DNA of 41,822 nucleotides from an uncultured bacterium (GCA_905216195.1 CAJMSX010000031.1:1-41822); one strand, 5' to 3'. Shown: positions 1 through 9,025, counted from the first letter of the stretch. Made by a program: numbers and translations. Notes: generated by a model not told the origin, from the sequence alone.

Positions 1-683
1 GCGATCACAGAAATGAGCACGAAAGCATGACGCCGGTATTTTTTTAAAAAAGAAGCTTGAAGCATACCGATTTTAGCAAAGAAAAACGCAAGCACAGGTA
101 TTTCAAATACCAGTCCCATCATCAGGGAGAGCATGGTAAAGGTAGACATATAAGAAGATAAAGTGATTTTATTTACCACGAATTCACTTACCTGATACGT
201 CCCGAGAAAACGGAAAGAAAGCGGAAATATCACATAGTAATTCAGCAATATTCCACTGAAAAAAAGAAGGAAAGCGGATAAAAGAACCCGGTAGGAATAT
301 TTCCGTTCGTTTTCATATAGGGCCGGTTTTACAAAATTGAAAAGGAGGTAAACGATATAGGGGGATCCGATGAGAAAACCGGCATATATCGATACGCTCA
401 TGTGCGTCAGAAACTGTGACGCGAGCTGAGTGTTGATCAATTCCACCTGGAAGTCTTCCGGACATAAGGAGGGCATATGCAATAAATCGCCCAGGCGGCA
501 AAGAACCCGGTAGGTAATGAAATCAGAGCGATGGGGGGCGAATACGATGTCGAAAAGGATTTCTTTATTGAGAAAGGCAAGTACTCCGAAAACGACAACC
601 ACGACCCCCCCCCGAAAAATAACTTTTCGAAATTCTTCGAGGTGATCCCAGAAAGTCATGTTTTCTTCCTTGTTATCACTCAT
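1..683 (-). CDS. tatC: Sec-independent protein translocase TatC (3' end outside window)
   Basis: TatC is the polytopic inner-membrane receptor of the twin-arginine pathway; it binds the RR signal peptide and works with TatA. The minus-strand reading begins MSDNKEENMTFWDHLEEFRK. The TFWDHLEEFR block is the typical TatC N-terminus and is followed by a first membrane helix rich in Val. Later hydrophobic segments and the motif FEIPVLAFF (about 110-135 codes from position 1) fit the family. About 227 codons are present and the C-terminus lies beyond position 1. I take the ATG at 683; the ATG at 659 (MTFWDH) is an in-frame alternative. The gene lies 17 bp downstream of tatA, so the two are one operon. 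Early in the gene there is a run of nine G on the coding strand (605-613), discussed as a finding; the frame is open across it. Confidence 0.93.
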   Translation of the reverse strand, partial: MSDNKEENMTFWDHLEEFRKVIFRGGVVVVVFGVLAFLNKEILFDIVFAPHRSDFITYRVLCRLGDLLHMPSLCPEDFQVELINTQLASQFLTHMSVSIYAGFLIGSPYIVYLLFNFVKPALYENERKYSYRVLLSAFLLFFSGILLNYYVIFPLSFRFLGTYQVSEFVVNKITLSSYMSTFTMLSLMMGLVFEIPVLAFFFAKIGMLQASFLKKYRRHAFVLISVI

Positions 684-700
684 AAGGGATGACTAGGCGA

Positions 701-892
701 TTATGGTTTTTTATCTTCCGGCTTGTCTTTTAAATCGTCCTCAATTCCGTTCATGCCGTCTTTAAAACTTTTCACCCCTTTTCCCAGACCTTTCATTAAT
801 TCCGGAATCTTTTTTCCTCCGAAAAAGAGCAGTACAACCGCTACGATGAAAATAATTTCCGGTGTTCCGATCATTAGTAATGTATGCGTCAT
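701..892 (-). CDS. tatA: Sec-independent protein translocase TatA/E
   Basis: This 63-residue protein has the TatA plan: a short N-terminal segment, one membrane helix (residues 10-24, with GTPEIIFIVAVVLLFFGGKK), the conserved FGGKKIPEL hinge, then an amphipathic helix and a charged, acidic/lysine-rich tail. TatA oligomerises to make the conduct for folded proteins recruited by TatC. It is the first gene of a tatA-tatC operon transcribed leftward. No separate tatB is seen here, as expected for a minimal TatAC system, but one could exist elsewhere. The ORF of similar size on the opposite strand here is a shadow. Confidence 0.95.
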   Translation of the reverse strand: MTHTLLMIGTPEIIFIVAVVLLFFGGKKIPELMKGLGKGVKSFKDGMNGIEDDLKDKPEDKKP

Positions 893-1017
893 TTTAATCG
901 TTTTTACAAAGCAAAGATAGTCAAGTAAATGAAAATAGAAAATGAAAATTTAAAAATAGCCGTTTTTATCTGTGGAATTTATTATAATTTTGTGCACAAA
1001 CTTTTAAAGACGTATTT
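893..1017. promoter_or_regulatory. Divergent promoter region between tatA and the PurF-like gene
   Basis: This AT-rich 125-bp spacer separates two divergently read genes. On the plus strand, TAATTTTG at 985-992 matches the Bacteroidota -7 element TAnnTTTG, 25 bp before the ATG of the PurF-like gene. I see no good -33 partner at 19-21 bp, so the call rests on the -7 box alone. No convincing -7 box was found for tatA. Confidence 0.45.
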
Positions 1018-2433
1018 ATGAGCGGATTTTTTGGGTGTGTTTCACGGAAAGAGTGTGTTGCGGATGTATTTTATGGTACGGATTACCATTCTCATCTTGG
1101 TACGAAAAAGGCCGGGATGGCGTTTTTTAACGGAAAAGATTTTGTCCGGTCCATCCACAGTATTGAAAGTGCTTATTTTCGGAATAAATTTGAACCGGAA
1201 CTGGAGCGTTTTACCGGATCTTACCTGGGGATCGGTGTCATCAGTGACATGGAATCCCAACCCATCACGGTAACTTCCCATTTGGGCCGGTTTTCGGTTG
1301 TCACCGTAGGCCGTATCGATAATTTGGAAGAAATTACCGAACAGCTTCTGAAAGAAAAAATTCATTTTGCCGAATTATCGGGTTCGGTGATAAATCCGAC
1401 GGAAGTCATCAGCATCCTGATCAATCAGGGAGAAACTTTTAAGGAGGGGATCGAAAGGGTGTATGAGACCGTCAAAGGCTCCTGTTCTTTTCTGGTTTTG
1501 ACGGATCATTGCATTTATGCCGCGCGGGATAAATACGGGCGAACTCCCGTTATTATCGGAAAAAACGATTACGGCTATGTGGTTGCGAGCGAAAGTTCCT
1601 CTTTCACCAATCTGGGATATACTATCGTCCGGGACCTGGGTCCGCACGAAACGATACGTTTGTCTAAAGACGGTTTTACTTCCATTACAGTTCCGGGATG
1701 CCGGAAGCAAATCTGTTCTTTCCTGTGGGTATATTACGGTTATCCTTCAGCCTATTATGAAGGGATCAATGTAGAAGATGCCCGTTACCGTTGCGGAGCT
1801 GCTATGGCCCAACGGGATACCTTGCAGGCCGATTTCGCTGCGGGCATACCGGATTCCGGAGTCGGACACGCTATCGGGTATTCCAATGCCAAGGGAATCC
1901 CCTATAAGCGTCCTTTCGTGAAATATACACCGACCTGGCCCCGAAGTTTTATGCCCCAGAATCAAAGTATGCGCGATTTGGTCGCTAAGATGAAATTACT
2001 GCCTAACGAGGCCTTTACGCGGAATTCCCGCATCGTTTTCTTAGATGATTCCATCGTTCGGGGAACGCAATTGAAAGATAATGTCGTGAAATTGAGAGAA
2101 TGCGGAGTAAAGGAAGTTCATATCCGGATTGCTTGTCCTCCGCTCATTTATCCTTGTTGTTTCTTAAACTTCTCTACTTCCCGTTCTACTTTTGATTTAT
2201 TTGCGCGCCGGGTGATCCGGGATCTGGAAGGTACATCCGAGCTGACCGAAGAAATTCTCAGACCTTATTCCGACCCGGATTCGGAGAAGTATAAAGTGAT
2301 GGTAAAAGTTATGTGCCAGCATCTGCAGTTAGATTCTTTACAGTTCCAGCGTTTGGACGATCTGGTAAAAGCCATCGGCTTGCCTAAGGAAGAATTATGT
2401 ACGCATTGTTGGGATAATTCCAGTTATATGTAG
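1018..2433 (+). CDS. PurF-like amidophosphoribosyltransferase homologue lacking the N-terminal nucleophile Cys
   Basis: The 471-residue protein has the PurF order: an N-terminal Ntn-hydrolase (class II glutaminase) fold, then a type I phosphoribosyltransferase domain. The PRPP loop is intact (VFLDDSIVRGT, about 340-350), as are PDSGVG (278-283) and YTPTWPRSF. Cys233, Cys373/380/381 and the pair Cys461/Cys464 sit where the [4Fe-4S] ligands of Bacillus-type PurF lie. The family nucleophile does not: active PurF matures to an N-terminal Cys (MCGI or CGV), while here the protein starts MSGFFGC, with Ser at that position and the first Cys at residue 7. From memory, Bacteroides homologues begin MGGFFG, so the loss is a lineage trait and not a sequencing error. 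It could be an ammonia-using enzyme, a regulator or a paralogue with a new substrate. It is a single gene with its own terminator. Confidence 0.85.
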   Translation: MSGFFGCVSRKECVADVFYGTDYHSHLGTKKAGMAFFNGKDFVRSIHSIESAYFRNKFEPELERFTGSYLGIGVISDMESQPITVTSHLGRFSVVTVGRIDNLEEITEQLLKEKIHFAELSGSVINPTEVISILINQGETFKEGIERVYETVKGSCSFLVLTDHCIYAARDKYGRTPVIIGKNDYGYVVASESSSFTNLGYTIVRDLGPHETIRLSKDGFTSITVPGCRKQICSFLWVYYGYPSAYYEGINVEDARYRCGAAMAQRDTLQADFAAGIPDSGVGHAIGYSNAKGIPYKRPFVKYTPTWPRSFMPQNQSMRDLVAKMKLLPNEAFTRNSRIVFLDDSIVRGTQLKDNVVKLRECGVKEVHIRIACPPLIYPCCFLNFSTSRSTFDLFARRVIRDLEGTSELTEEILRPYSDPDSEKYKVMVKVMCQHLQLDSLQFQRLDDLVKAIGLPKEELCTHCWDNSSYM

Positions 2434-2458
2434 TCTTTTTTGTAAAAGGAAACTTGTG

Positions 2459-2488
2459 GGGAGGTCTTTTCAGGCCTCCCTGTTTTTT
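2459..2488 (+). terminator. Rho-independent terminator of the PurF-like gene
   Basis: GGGAGG (2459-2464) pairs with CCTCCC (2475-2480) around a 10-nt loop and is followed by TGTTTTTT. It begins 26 bp after the stop codon. Confidence 0.75.
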
Positions 2489-2507
2489 CAGATTTGAGAA
2501 AATTATT

Positions 2508-2515
2508 TAATTTTG
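2508..2515 (+). promoter_or_regulatory. Possible -7 element for the GH2 gene
   Basis: TAATTTTG fits TAnnTTTG and lies about 155 bp before the ATG at 2670, just after the preceding terminator. No clear -33 element is present at the usual spacing, so this is tentative. The long leader (about 145 nt) has no recognised structure. Confidence 0.35.
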
Positions 2516-2669
2516 TCTCCGTTGGGTGAATTTTTATTATTCCTGTCCTGTTTTTTAAAATAAGGGAGAATCTAAACGGAGAAAAGAACGAGAGGGTTAC
2601 CGGCCGGCGGTATCGGAAAAGGAATAAAGAATAAAAGCCTGACACAGTGCTAATCATAAATTGTATTCT

Positions 2670-5600
2670 ATGAAAAAGTTATTGACGTTATTGTTGTTGA
2701 TCCGGGTTACCTTCGCGTTTGCGGAGCAAAAAGAATGGTTAAATCCTGAAAAAAACCAGATTAACCGTAAGCCGACCCGGGCGTCTTATTTTGCTTATCC
2801 GGGGGAAAAGTGCGCCTGGGACGGGAATAAGCGGCAGGCTTCGAATTATATGTCCTTGGAGGGACTTTGGAAATTCAATTGGGTGAAAGATCTTAACGAT
2901 CGTCCGTTGGATTTTTATAAACCGGAATACGAGGATAACCATTGGGTGAATTTTCCGGTACCGGGAATATGGGAATTAAATGGATACGGGAATCCGGTTT
3001 ATAAAAATGTGGGGTATGCCTGGGCCAATCAGTTTGCTCCCCATCCTCCTTTGGTGGAGGCCCGTAATAATCACGTAGGTTCTTACCGCAAAGTCATCGA
3101 TCTTCCGGCCGGTTGGAACGGGAAGCAGATCTATCTGCATGTAGGCTCCGCCACCTCTAATTTATATGTCTGGGTGAACGGACGTTTCGTCGGCTATAGT
3201 GAAGACAGTAAAATGGCCGCAGAGTTCGATCTCACCCCTTATTTGAAGGCAGGGAAAAATCTGATTGCCCTGCAAATTTATCGCTGGTGTGACGGTAGTT
3301 ACCTGGAGGATCAGGATTTTTGGCGGCTTTCCGGTATAGCCCGGGAAGTGTATTTATATGCCCGTACGCCTGTGCATGTGGAAGACCTTTTTATCCGTCC
3401 TGACCTGGACACGGCTTACCGGGACGGCTTGCTGGATATACAACTGACCTTTAACCGGAAAGCATCCGTTAAAACCGGTTTGGTTTTATACGATGCCGAG
3501 GGACGTAAAATAAAGGGGATGGAAGCAAAGCCCGATACAAAAGGAGAAGTGAGAGCGGTTTTACAAGTGGAAAATCCCAGGAAATGGAGTGCTGAAACCC
3601 CTTATTTATATACTTTATTCGTAACTGTAAAGGACGCTAAGGGGAAAGTACTGGAAGTTATTCCTCAGAAGGTGGGTTTCCGGAAGATCGAGCAGGGCGA
3701 CGGTCAAATTCTGGTCAATGGGAAACCGGTTTTATTCAAGGGTGTCAACCGGCATGAAATGGATCCGTTGACGGGATATGTCGTCAGCCGGGACCGGATG
3801 ATCGAAGATATCCGTCTGATGAAGGAGAATAACATCAATGCCGTGCGTACCTGTCATTATCCCGACGATCCGTTGTGGTACGAGTTGTGTGATCGATACG
3901 GGATTTATCTGGTGTGCGAGGCCAATCTGGAATCACACGGAATGGGCTATGGTGAACATACCCTGGCCAAAGATCCGGCTTATGCTCAGGCCCATTTGGA
4001 ACGGAATCAACGTATGGTGGAAGCTTTTAAAAATCACCCGTCCGTTATTTTCTGGTCTATGGGGAATGAAGCAGGGGACGGCCCTAATTTCGAGGCTTGC
4101 TACCGATGGATAAAAGCCCGGGACAACAGCCGCCCTGTCCAATACGAAAGGGCCGGCACTTCAGCCCATACCGATGTATTTTGTCCGATGTACAGCCGGT
4201 TGGAGACCTTGGAAAAATGGGCGAAAAATACAGATCCGCGGCCGCTGATCCTGTGTGAATATGCTCATGCGATGGGCAATTCGGAGGGAGGATTTAAAGA
4301 ATATTGGGATATGATGCGCAGGTATCCCAAATTACAGGGAGGTTTTATATGGGATTTTGTGGATCAGGCGTTCCGTGCTTATACGGCGCAAGGAGATATG
4401 ATTTACGCCTATGGAGGAGATTATGGGAAATACGACGGTTCGGACAATAATTTTAATTGTAACGGTTTGGTGAGTCCCGACCGGGTGCCGAATCCTCATC
4501 TTTTTGAAGTGCGGAAAGTGCAACAGTCGATAGAGACTACGCCGGTGGACTTATCGGAAGGAAAAATAAAAGTGTATAACGAGAATTTCTTTATCGATCT
4601 GTCGGGATATTATCTGGAATGGCAAGTGATGAATGAGGGAAAAGTGGTGCGGGAAGGAATCGTAGATCATCTAGCCATAGGGCCTCAGCAGAGCGGAATC
4701 GTGTCGTTGGGATACGGAACTTCGGATATTCCTGAAGGAAGAGAGATTTTGTTGAACGTAGCTTATAGACTGAAAAGGGCCGAACCTTTGCTTGCAGCCG
4801 GTTATGCCGTGGCGGAAGAACAATTGCCGATAAAGAAATACGATGCGTTTCATACTGCTATTACCGAGGGAGACCGCAAAGTGGAGGTTTATGAGGATTT
4901 GGTGCATACGGTGTTGAACGGTAAAGAAGTTTCGGTCACTTTCAACAAGAAAACGGGATGGATGGAAAGTATCCGCCTGAACGGTTTGGAAATGCTTTTG
5001 AACGGATATGCCCTCAAACCTAATTTCTGGCGGGCGCCTACGGACAACGATATGGGTGCGGGTCTCCAGCAAAAATTTTTGCTTTGGAAGAATCCGATGA
5101 TGAAGAAAAAATCTTTCCGGCTGGAGGATGTAGGGAATAATGTCCGGATAACGGCTGAGTACGACCTGCCGGCTCTCGCTGCCCGCCTGAAGATGATTTA
5201 TGAAATGAATTATACCGGAGAGATTCGGGTAAAGGAGGAATTGACGACCGATGCATTCAAAAAGGAAATGCCTTATCTGTTCCGTTTCGGGATGCAGCTG
5301 GTCATGCCTCCGCATTTCGATCGCATCGATTATTACGGGAGAGGTCCGCTGGAAAATTATGCCGACCGAAAATATTCGCAGCCTATCGGGCATTATCGTC
5401 AACTGGTAAAAGATCAATATTATCCTTATATCCGTCCGCAGGAATCCGGGACCAGGTCGGATATCCGTTGGTGGAAAGTGACGGATATAGACGGCAGGGG
5501 ATTGATGATCCGGTCGGATATGCCTTTTTCGGCTTCCGCCCTGAATTATTTGCAGGAAGATCTGGACGACGGATTACAAAAACATCAGCGTCATTCGGGC

Positions 5601-5759
5601 GAATTGAAACCCCGCGAGCTGACTACTCTTTCTTTTGATTTGAAGCAAATGGGACTGGGCTGTAGGGATAGTTGGGGGGCTTGGCCTTTAGAGCCTTATT
5701 TATTGCCTTATGGAAATTATACCTTTAATTTCGTACTTACTCCGGTAAAACAGCAGTAA
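2670..5759 (+). CDS. Secreted GH2 beta-galactosidase (LacZ family)
   Basis: This 1029-residue protein starts with a signal peptide (MKKLLTLLLLIRVTFAFA, then EQKEW), so it acts in the periplasm or at the cell surface. I use the ATG at 2670; a TTG at 2661 would add three residues before the signal and is unlikely. Domain order is the GH2 standard: jelly-roll sugar-binding domain (about 35-230), immunoglobulin-like domain (about 235-340), TIM barrel (about 345-620), a second Ig-like domain and a C-terminal beta-gal small domain (about 735-1025). The acid/base Glu is in WSMGNEAGDG (E467) and the nucleophile Glu in LCEYAHAMGN (E530). The barrel signature FKGVNRHEMDP is present. The length equals E. 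coli LacZ. Activity on beta-galactosides is expected, though many exported GH2 enzymes of this group act on host or plant glycans. No SusCD pair is next to it. Confidence 0.92.
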   Translation: MKKLLTLLLLIRVTFAFAEQKEWLNPEKNQINRKPTRASYFAYPGEKCAWDGNKRQASNYMSLEGLWKFNWVKDLNDRPLDFYKPEYEDNHWVNFPVPGIWELNGYGNPVYKNVGYAWANQFAPHPPLVEARNNHVGSYRKVIDLPAGWNGKQIYLHVGSATSNLYVWVNGRFVGYSEDSKMAAEFDLTPYLKAGKNLIALQIYRWCDGSYLEDQDFWRLSGIAREVYLYARTPVHVEDLFIRPDLDTAYRDGLLDIQLTFNRKASVKTGLVLYDAEGRKIKGMEAKPDTKGEVRAVLQVENPRKWSAETPYLYTLFVTVKDAKGKVLEVIPQKVGFRKIEQGDGQILVNGKPVLFKGVNRHEMDPLTGYVVSRDRMIEDIRLMKENNINAVRTCHYPDDPLWYELCDRYGIYLVCEANLESHGMGYGEHTLAKDPAYAQAHLERNQRMVEAFKNHPSVIFWSMGNEAGDGPNFEACYRWIKARDNSRPVQYERAGTSAHTDVFCPMYSRLETLEKWAKNTDPRPLILCEYAHAMGNSEGGFKEYWDMMRRYPKLQGGFIWDFVDQAFRAYTAQGDMIYAYGGDYGKYDGSDNNFNCNGLVSPDRVPNPHLFEVRKVQQSIETTPVDLSEGKIKVYNENFFIDLSGYYLEWQVMNEGKVVREGIVDHLAIGPQQSGIVSLGYGTSDIPEGREILLNVAYRLKRAEPLLAAGYAVAEEQLPIKKYDAFHTAITEGDRKVEVYEDLVHTVLNGKEVSVTFNKKTGWMESIRLNGLEMLLNGYALKPNFWRAPTDNDMGAGLQQKFLLWKNPMMKKKSFRLEDVGNNVRITAEYDLPALAARLKMIYEMNYTGEIRVKEELTTDAFKKEMPYLFRFGMQLVMPPHFDRIDYYGRGPLENYADRKYSQPIGHYRQLVKDQYYPYIRPQESGTRSDIRWWKVTDIDGRGLMIRSDMPFSASALNYLQEDLDDGLQKHQRHSGELKPRELTTLSFDLKQMGLGCRDSWGAWPLEPYLLPYGNYTFNFVLTPVKQQ

Positions 5760-5863
5760 AGCAGGTTCGTGGTTAGGAGGAAGCAGGAAGGGGAGCGGTT
5801 GACCGGCGTTTGCGGTAAATGTTGGGGAGGGGAGACGGAGCAGATCCAAGCCGGAACTCAAAT

Positions 5864-5899
5864 AAAAATCGTGTGGAAAAGTTTTTCCGCACGATTTTT
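5864..5899. terminator. Bidirectional terminator between the GH2 gene and the YbjQ-family gene
   Basis: A 17-bp stem, AAAAATCGTGTGGAAAA (5864-5880) with TTTTCCGCACGATTTTT (5883-5899), has a single G-T pair. The A-rich and T-rich ends give a U tract in both directions, which suits the convergent genes on either side. Confidence 0.85.
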
Positions 5900-5931
5900 A
5901 ATGAAGGACAGGACGCCCACCCGTTGGAAGA

Positions 5932-6261
5932 TTATTCTTTATCTTCTGTGAATACGGCGGTACCGCTGGTGGTAACCATCAGCATGCTGCCGCTTCCTCC
6001 TACGGTTTCATAATCCAGGTCTACGCCGATAACCGCATTAGCACCCAGGCGTTGGGCTTGTTCGCTCATCTCTTGTAAGGCGGTTTCTTTAGCTTTACGC
6101 AAGACTTCTTCGTAAGCTCCGGATCTTCCTCCGACGATATCCCGGATACCTGCAAACAGGTCCCGGAACATGTTGGCTCCGATAATGGTTTCGCCGGATA
6201 CAATACCGTAATAGTGGGTGATTTTTTTGCCTTCAATGTTGGGTGTAGTGGTCAATAACAT
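5932..6261 (-). CDS. YbjQ/UPF0145 family protein
   Basis: The 109-residue protein matches the YbjQ family (DUF74, called heavy-metal-binding from a structural guess). It has the typical start MLLTTTPNIEGKKITHYYGIV, the block GANMFRDLFAGIRDIVGGRSGAYE, and the end GANAVIGVDLDYETV followed by a strand with TTSGTAV. Family members form small beta-rich oligomers, and their biological role is not settled. It lies 17 bp downstream of cydB in the same direction, so it may be the last gene of the cytochrome bd operon. There is no signal peptide. Confidence 0.85.
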   Translation of the reverse strand: MLLTTTPNIEGKKITHYYGIVSGETIIGANMFRDLFAGIRDIVGGRSGAYEEVLRKAKETALQEMSEQAQRLGANAVIGVDLDYETVGGSGSMLMVTTSGTAVFTEDKE

Positions 6262-6278
6262 AGCACAGTTTTTTTAGA

Positions 6279-7397
6279 TTAATATTTGTCTTCCGTTTCT
6301 TTTAAGTTCTCCAGATTCATCGGTTTTTTGGTCATCGTTCGCCAGGTGTACCAGATATAAGCTATAATAAAAGGTACACTGATGGATACATAGGACATTG
6401 CTTTCAATGTATATTCGGAAGAAGAGGCGTTATAAATCGTGAGGGAGGAATTCAGGTCGGTCGAAGAAGGATAAAATGCCGTATTGTTAAATCCCGCAAT
6501 AATAAAGAGTCCGACTACGGTCAGTATGGTACCGGGAGCGGCGAACCAGATCCCTTTCTGCCAACCGGGGCAGAGCAGGGATTTGAGGATACCGTAGAGT
6601 ACGGCGATGATTCCGAGGGCGAAGAGCAGGGTATTCACCGGCATGTCGAGCAAATTGTAAAAATATTTGTAAGGAATTAATTCTATATTTCCCTCAGGAT
6701 TGATTCCATATCCCTTACCGGCAAAAATGAGGGCGAGGAAGAGTAGGAAAGTGATGAGAAAAGGTATGGTATTGTATCCGAGCTGCTTGTGACAACGTTG
6801 CTGAATCGCCGGATGTTCGATATCGATGATAAAGTAAAGGCAAGCCATGACCCGCGCCAGGAAAAATACGGCGAAAGCCAGCAGGTAATTGGTAAATACA
6901 AATAAAGCGTCCAGTCCTCTCCAGGGAGTTTCCCAGATAACGTTATGCATGGGACCCAATTTAAAGGGAGAACCGGTGAAAAAAGTAGCTACGGCGGCTC
7001 CCAGCAGAATGGGGCCGACATATCCGTTGATCATTAAAAAAGTTTCGTAGGTGCGCCGTCCTAAAAAATTGTTCGGTTTACTTCTGTATTCGAAAGAGAC
7101 GGCCTGAAATACGAAGCAAAAGAGGATCAGCATCCAGACCACGTAGGCTCCTCCGAAACTGGTAGCGTAGAAAAGAGGAAAACTGGCAAAAAATGCACCT
7201 CCGAAAACCACCAGGGTGGTGAAGGTAAATTCCCATTTATGGCCCAGGCTATTGACGATCAAGTCCCGTTCCTCCGGGGTCTTCCCCAATGAATAAAGCA
7301 TACTTTGTCCGCCTTGGACGAACAATAAAAATACCAATGCACCTCCCAAAACGGAGATCAGTATCCACCAATAGTGTTGTAATATCGTTAGTTCCAT
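6279..7397 (-). CDS. cydB: Cytochrome bd ubiquinol/menaquinol oxidase subunit II
   Basis: CydB is the second membrane subunit of the bd-type oxidase and binds no heme b595/d ligands itself in most models. The 372-residue product starts MELTILQHYWWILISVLGGALVFLLF with Gln/Gly residues typical of helix 1 (FVQGGQSMLY), followed by the conserved LGHKWEFTFTTLVVFGGAFFASFP segment (WE.W.-like block) and about eight further hydrophobic helices. Length is normal for CydB. It lies 49 bp after cydA. The complex reduces oxygen with very high affinity; in anaerobic gut Bacteroidales it permits respiration and detoxification at nanomolar oxygen. The C-terminus carries a short charged tail. Confidence 0.95.
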   Translation of the reverse strand: MELTILQHYWWILISVLGGALVFLLFVQGGQSMLYSLGKTPEERDLIVNSLGHKWEFTFTTLVVFGGAFFASFPLFYATSFGGAYVVWMLILFCFVFQAVSFEYRSKPNNFLGRRTYETFLMINGYVGPILLGAAVATFFTGSPFKLGPMHNVIWETPWRGLDALFVFTNYLLAFAVFFLARVMACLYFIIDIEHPAIQQRCHKQLGYNTIPFLITFLLFLALIFAGKGYGINPEGNIELIPYKYFYNLLDMPVNTLLFALGIIAVLYGILKSLLCPGWQKGIWFAAPGTILTVVGLFIIAGFNNTAFYPSSTDLNSSLTIYNASSSEYTLKAMSYVSISVPFIIAYIWYTWRTMTKKPMNLENLKETEDKY

Positions 7398-7446
7398 ATA
7401 TTTTTTATTTACGTGTTTGAGCGTTTGCCGGAATAACTGAACGGCT

Positions 7447-9018
7447 TTAAGATTCTGAAGTTTTTTGCTGAACGGTTTTCGGACCTTTTTTGATTTGCGT
7501 ACACATAATTTTGACCTCAGCGATTAAAAGCAGGGTAAAAAGTACGGCAAACATCCAGAAAGTCGTTACGACCCAGCCGGAAGCGATACGGGTAATCGCT
7601 ACGTTTACCGGCATCAAATTTTGTACTACCCAAGGCTGTCGTCCTACTTCAGCGACGATCCAGCCGCACTGAGAAGCCACGTAAGCCAGAGGTATACAGG
7701 CAATGGCCAGATAGGGAATGAATCTGAATTTTTCGAATTTCCGTTTCCGGGCATACCACCAGGACAAAATAAAAAGGAGAATAAAGAGAAGGCCTAAGCC
7801 TACCATGATGCGAAAACTGTAGAATACAAGACGCACGGGTGGAATAGCTTCATCGGGGGAGTTCAGATATCCGTAACCGAAATCGGCATAGTTTTCTTTC
7901 AGAATTCGGAGAGAAGCCGACGCCTGCTTTTCATTTTTATCCTGAACGGCTTGCTTATAGGTTTTTAAAGCCTGGATAGCTTTTTGTCCGTTTGCCATCC
8001 GTTGTTCTAGAGAAGGGTAAACTTTTCCTTCATAGGAGGTATAACCGTCCAAAATATCCTGAATTCCGGGAACGAAAGCATCAGGATCCCGGTAACTCAT
8101 CAGAGACAATAATTTCGGAATCTGGATCCCATAGCGGGTAGTCTTCATCCGGGGCGAGGGTAATTCCGGGTCGTCTGCCAGGAAGCCGATGATTGTAAGT
8201 CCGGTTCCTTTTTCTCCCCGGTTCAATCCTTCCATCGCCGCTAATTTCATAGGCTGGGTGCGGGTGACGTCCTGGGCGCTGGTATCTCCGGTGAATACGG
8301 TAACCAGGATACTGAAAATACCGAAAACGGAAGCCAGAAGTATACTTTTACGGGCAAATTCGATGTGACGTTTCTTCAGAATAAACCAGGCGCTTACTCC
8401 TACGACGAAGCAAGCCGAGAGGGTATAGGCCGAGGTAACGGTATGAAAAAATTTGTTCATGGAGGTCGGAGAAAACAATACCGCCCAAAAGTCCGCCATC
8501 TCGTTGCGTGCTGTCAGCGGATTGAATTCCGTACCTACCGGATTTTGCATCCAGGCATTGGCGACCAGAATCCAAAGTGCCGATAAGTTGGAGCCCAGAA
8601 AAACCATCCAGGTCGAGAGTAAGTGAAATTTCTTTCCTACCCGGTTCCAGCCCAGGAACATAACAGCAAAAAAGGTCGCTTCCAGAAAAAAAGCGAACAA
8701 ACCTTCTATTGCGAGGGGTGCTCCGAAGATGTCGCCCACAAACCAGGAATAGTTCGACCAGTTGGAGCCGAATTGAAATTCCAGAATCAGACCGGTAGCG
8801 ATACCGATGGCAAAATTAATGGCGAACAGCTTCATCCAAAATTTAGTAGCATGTAACCATTCGGCTTTACCGGTACGGTACCACATGGTTTCCATCACAG
8901 CTAATAAAAAAGAAAGTCCTAATGTCAAAGGGACAAACATGTAGTGGTATATTGCGGTCATGGCAAATTGCCAACGGGACCATTCCACCAAAGATGCAGA
9001 AGAGAATTCGTTTAACAT
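7447..9018 (-). CDS. cydA: Cytochrome bd oxidase subunit I
   Basis: CydA carries hemes b558, b595 and d and the quinol site. In this 523-residue protein the ligands are visible: His25 in AIYHYMFVPLTLG (heme b595/d axial), His192 in MNKFFHTVTSAY and Met405 in FRIMVGLG (both heme b558), plus the GRQPW motif at 459-463. The periplasmic Q-loop is of the long form: it contains the MKLAAMEG segment (K258, E263), matching the quinol-binding Lys/Glu of E. coli, and extends to about residue 390. The total length resembles E. coli CydA. It lies 7 bp after the DUF4492 gene and 49 bp before cydB. Electron donor is presumably menaquinol in this lineage (inference). Confidence 0.97.
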   Translation of the reverse strand: MLNEFSSASLVEWSRWQFAMTAIYHYMFVPLTLGLSFLLAVMETMWYRTGKAEWLHATKFWMKLFAINFAIGIATGLILEFQFGSNWSNYSWFVGDIFGAPLAIEGLFAFFLEATFFAVMFLGWNRVGKKFHLLSTWMVFLGSNLSALWILVANAWMQNPVGTEFNPLTARNEMADFWAVLFSPTSMNKFFHTVTSAYTLSACFVVGVSAWFILKKRHIEFARKSILLASVFGIFSILVTVFTGDTSAQDVTRTQPMKLAAMEGLNRGEKGTGLTIIGFLADDPELPSPRMKTTRYGIQIPKLLSLMSYRDPDAFVPGIQDILDGYTSYEGKVYPSLEQRMANGQKAIQALKTYKQAVQDKNEKQASASLRILKENYADFGYGYLNSPDEAIPPVRLVFYSFRIMVGLGLLFILLFILSWWYARKRKFEKFRFIPYLAIACIPLAYVASQCGWIVAEVGRQPWVVQNLMPVNVAITRIASGWVVTTFWMFAVLFTLLLIAEVKIMCTQIKKGPKTVQQKTSES

Positions 9019-9025
9019 AGGTGTA

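Noticed and set aside
4671..5417. A 248-codon minus-strand open frame inside the GH2 gene
   Set aside because: Antisense shadow of a complete, well-motifed beta-galactosidase; no family match or ribosome binding site.
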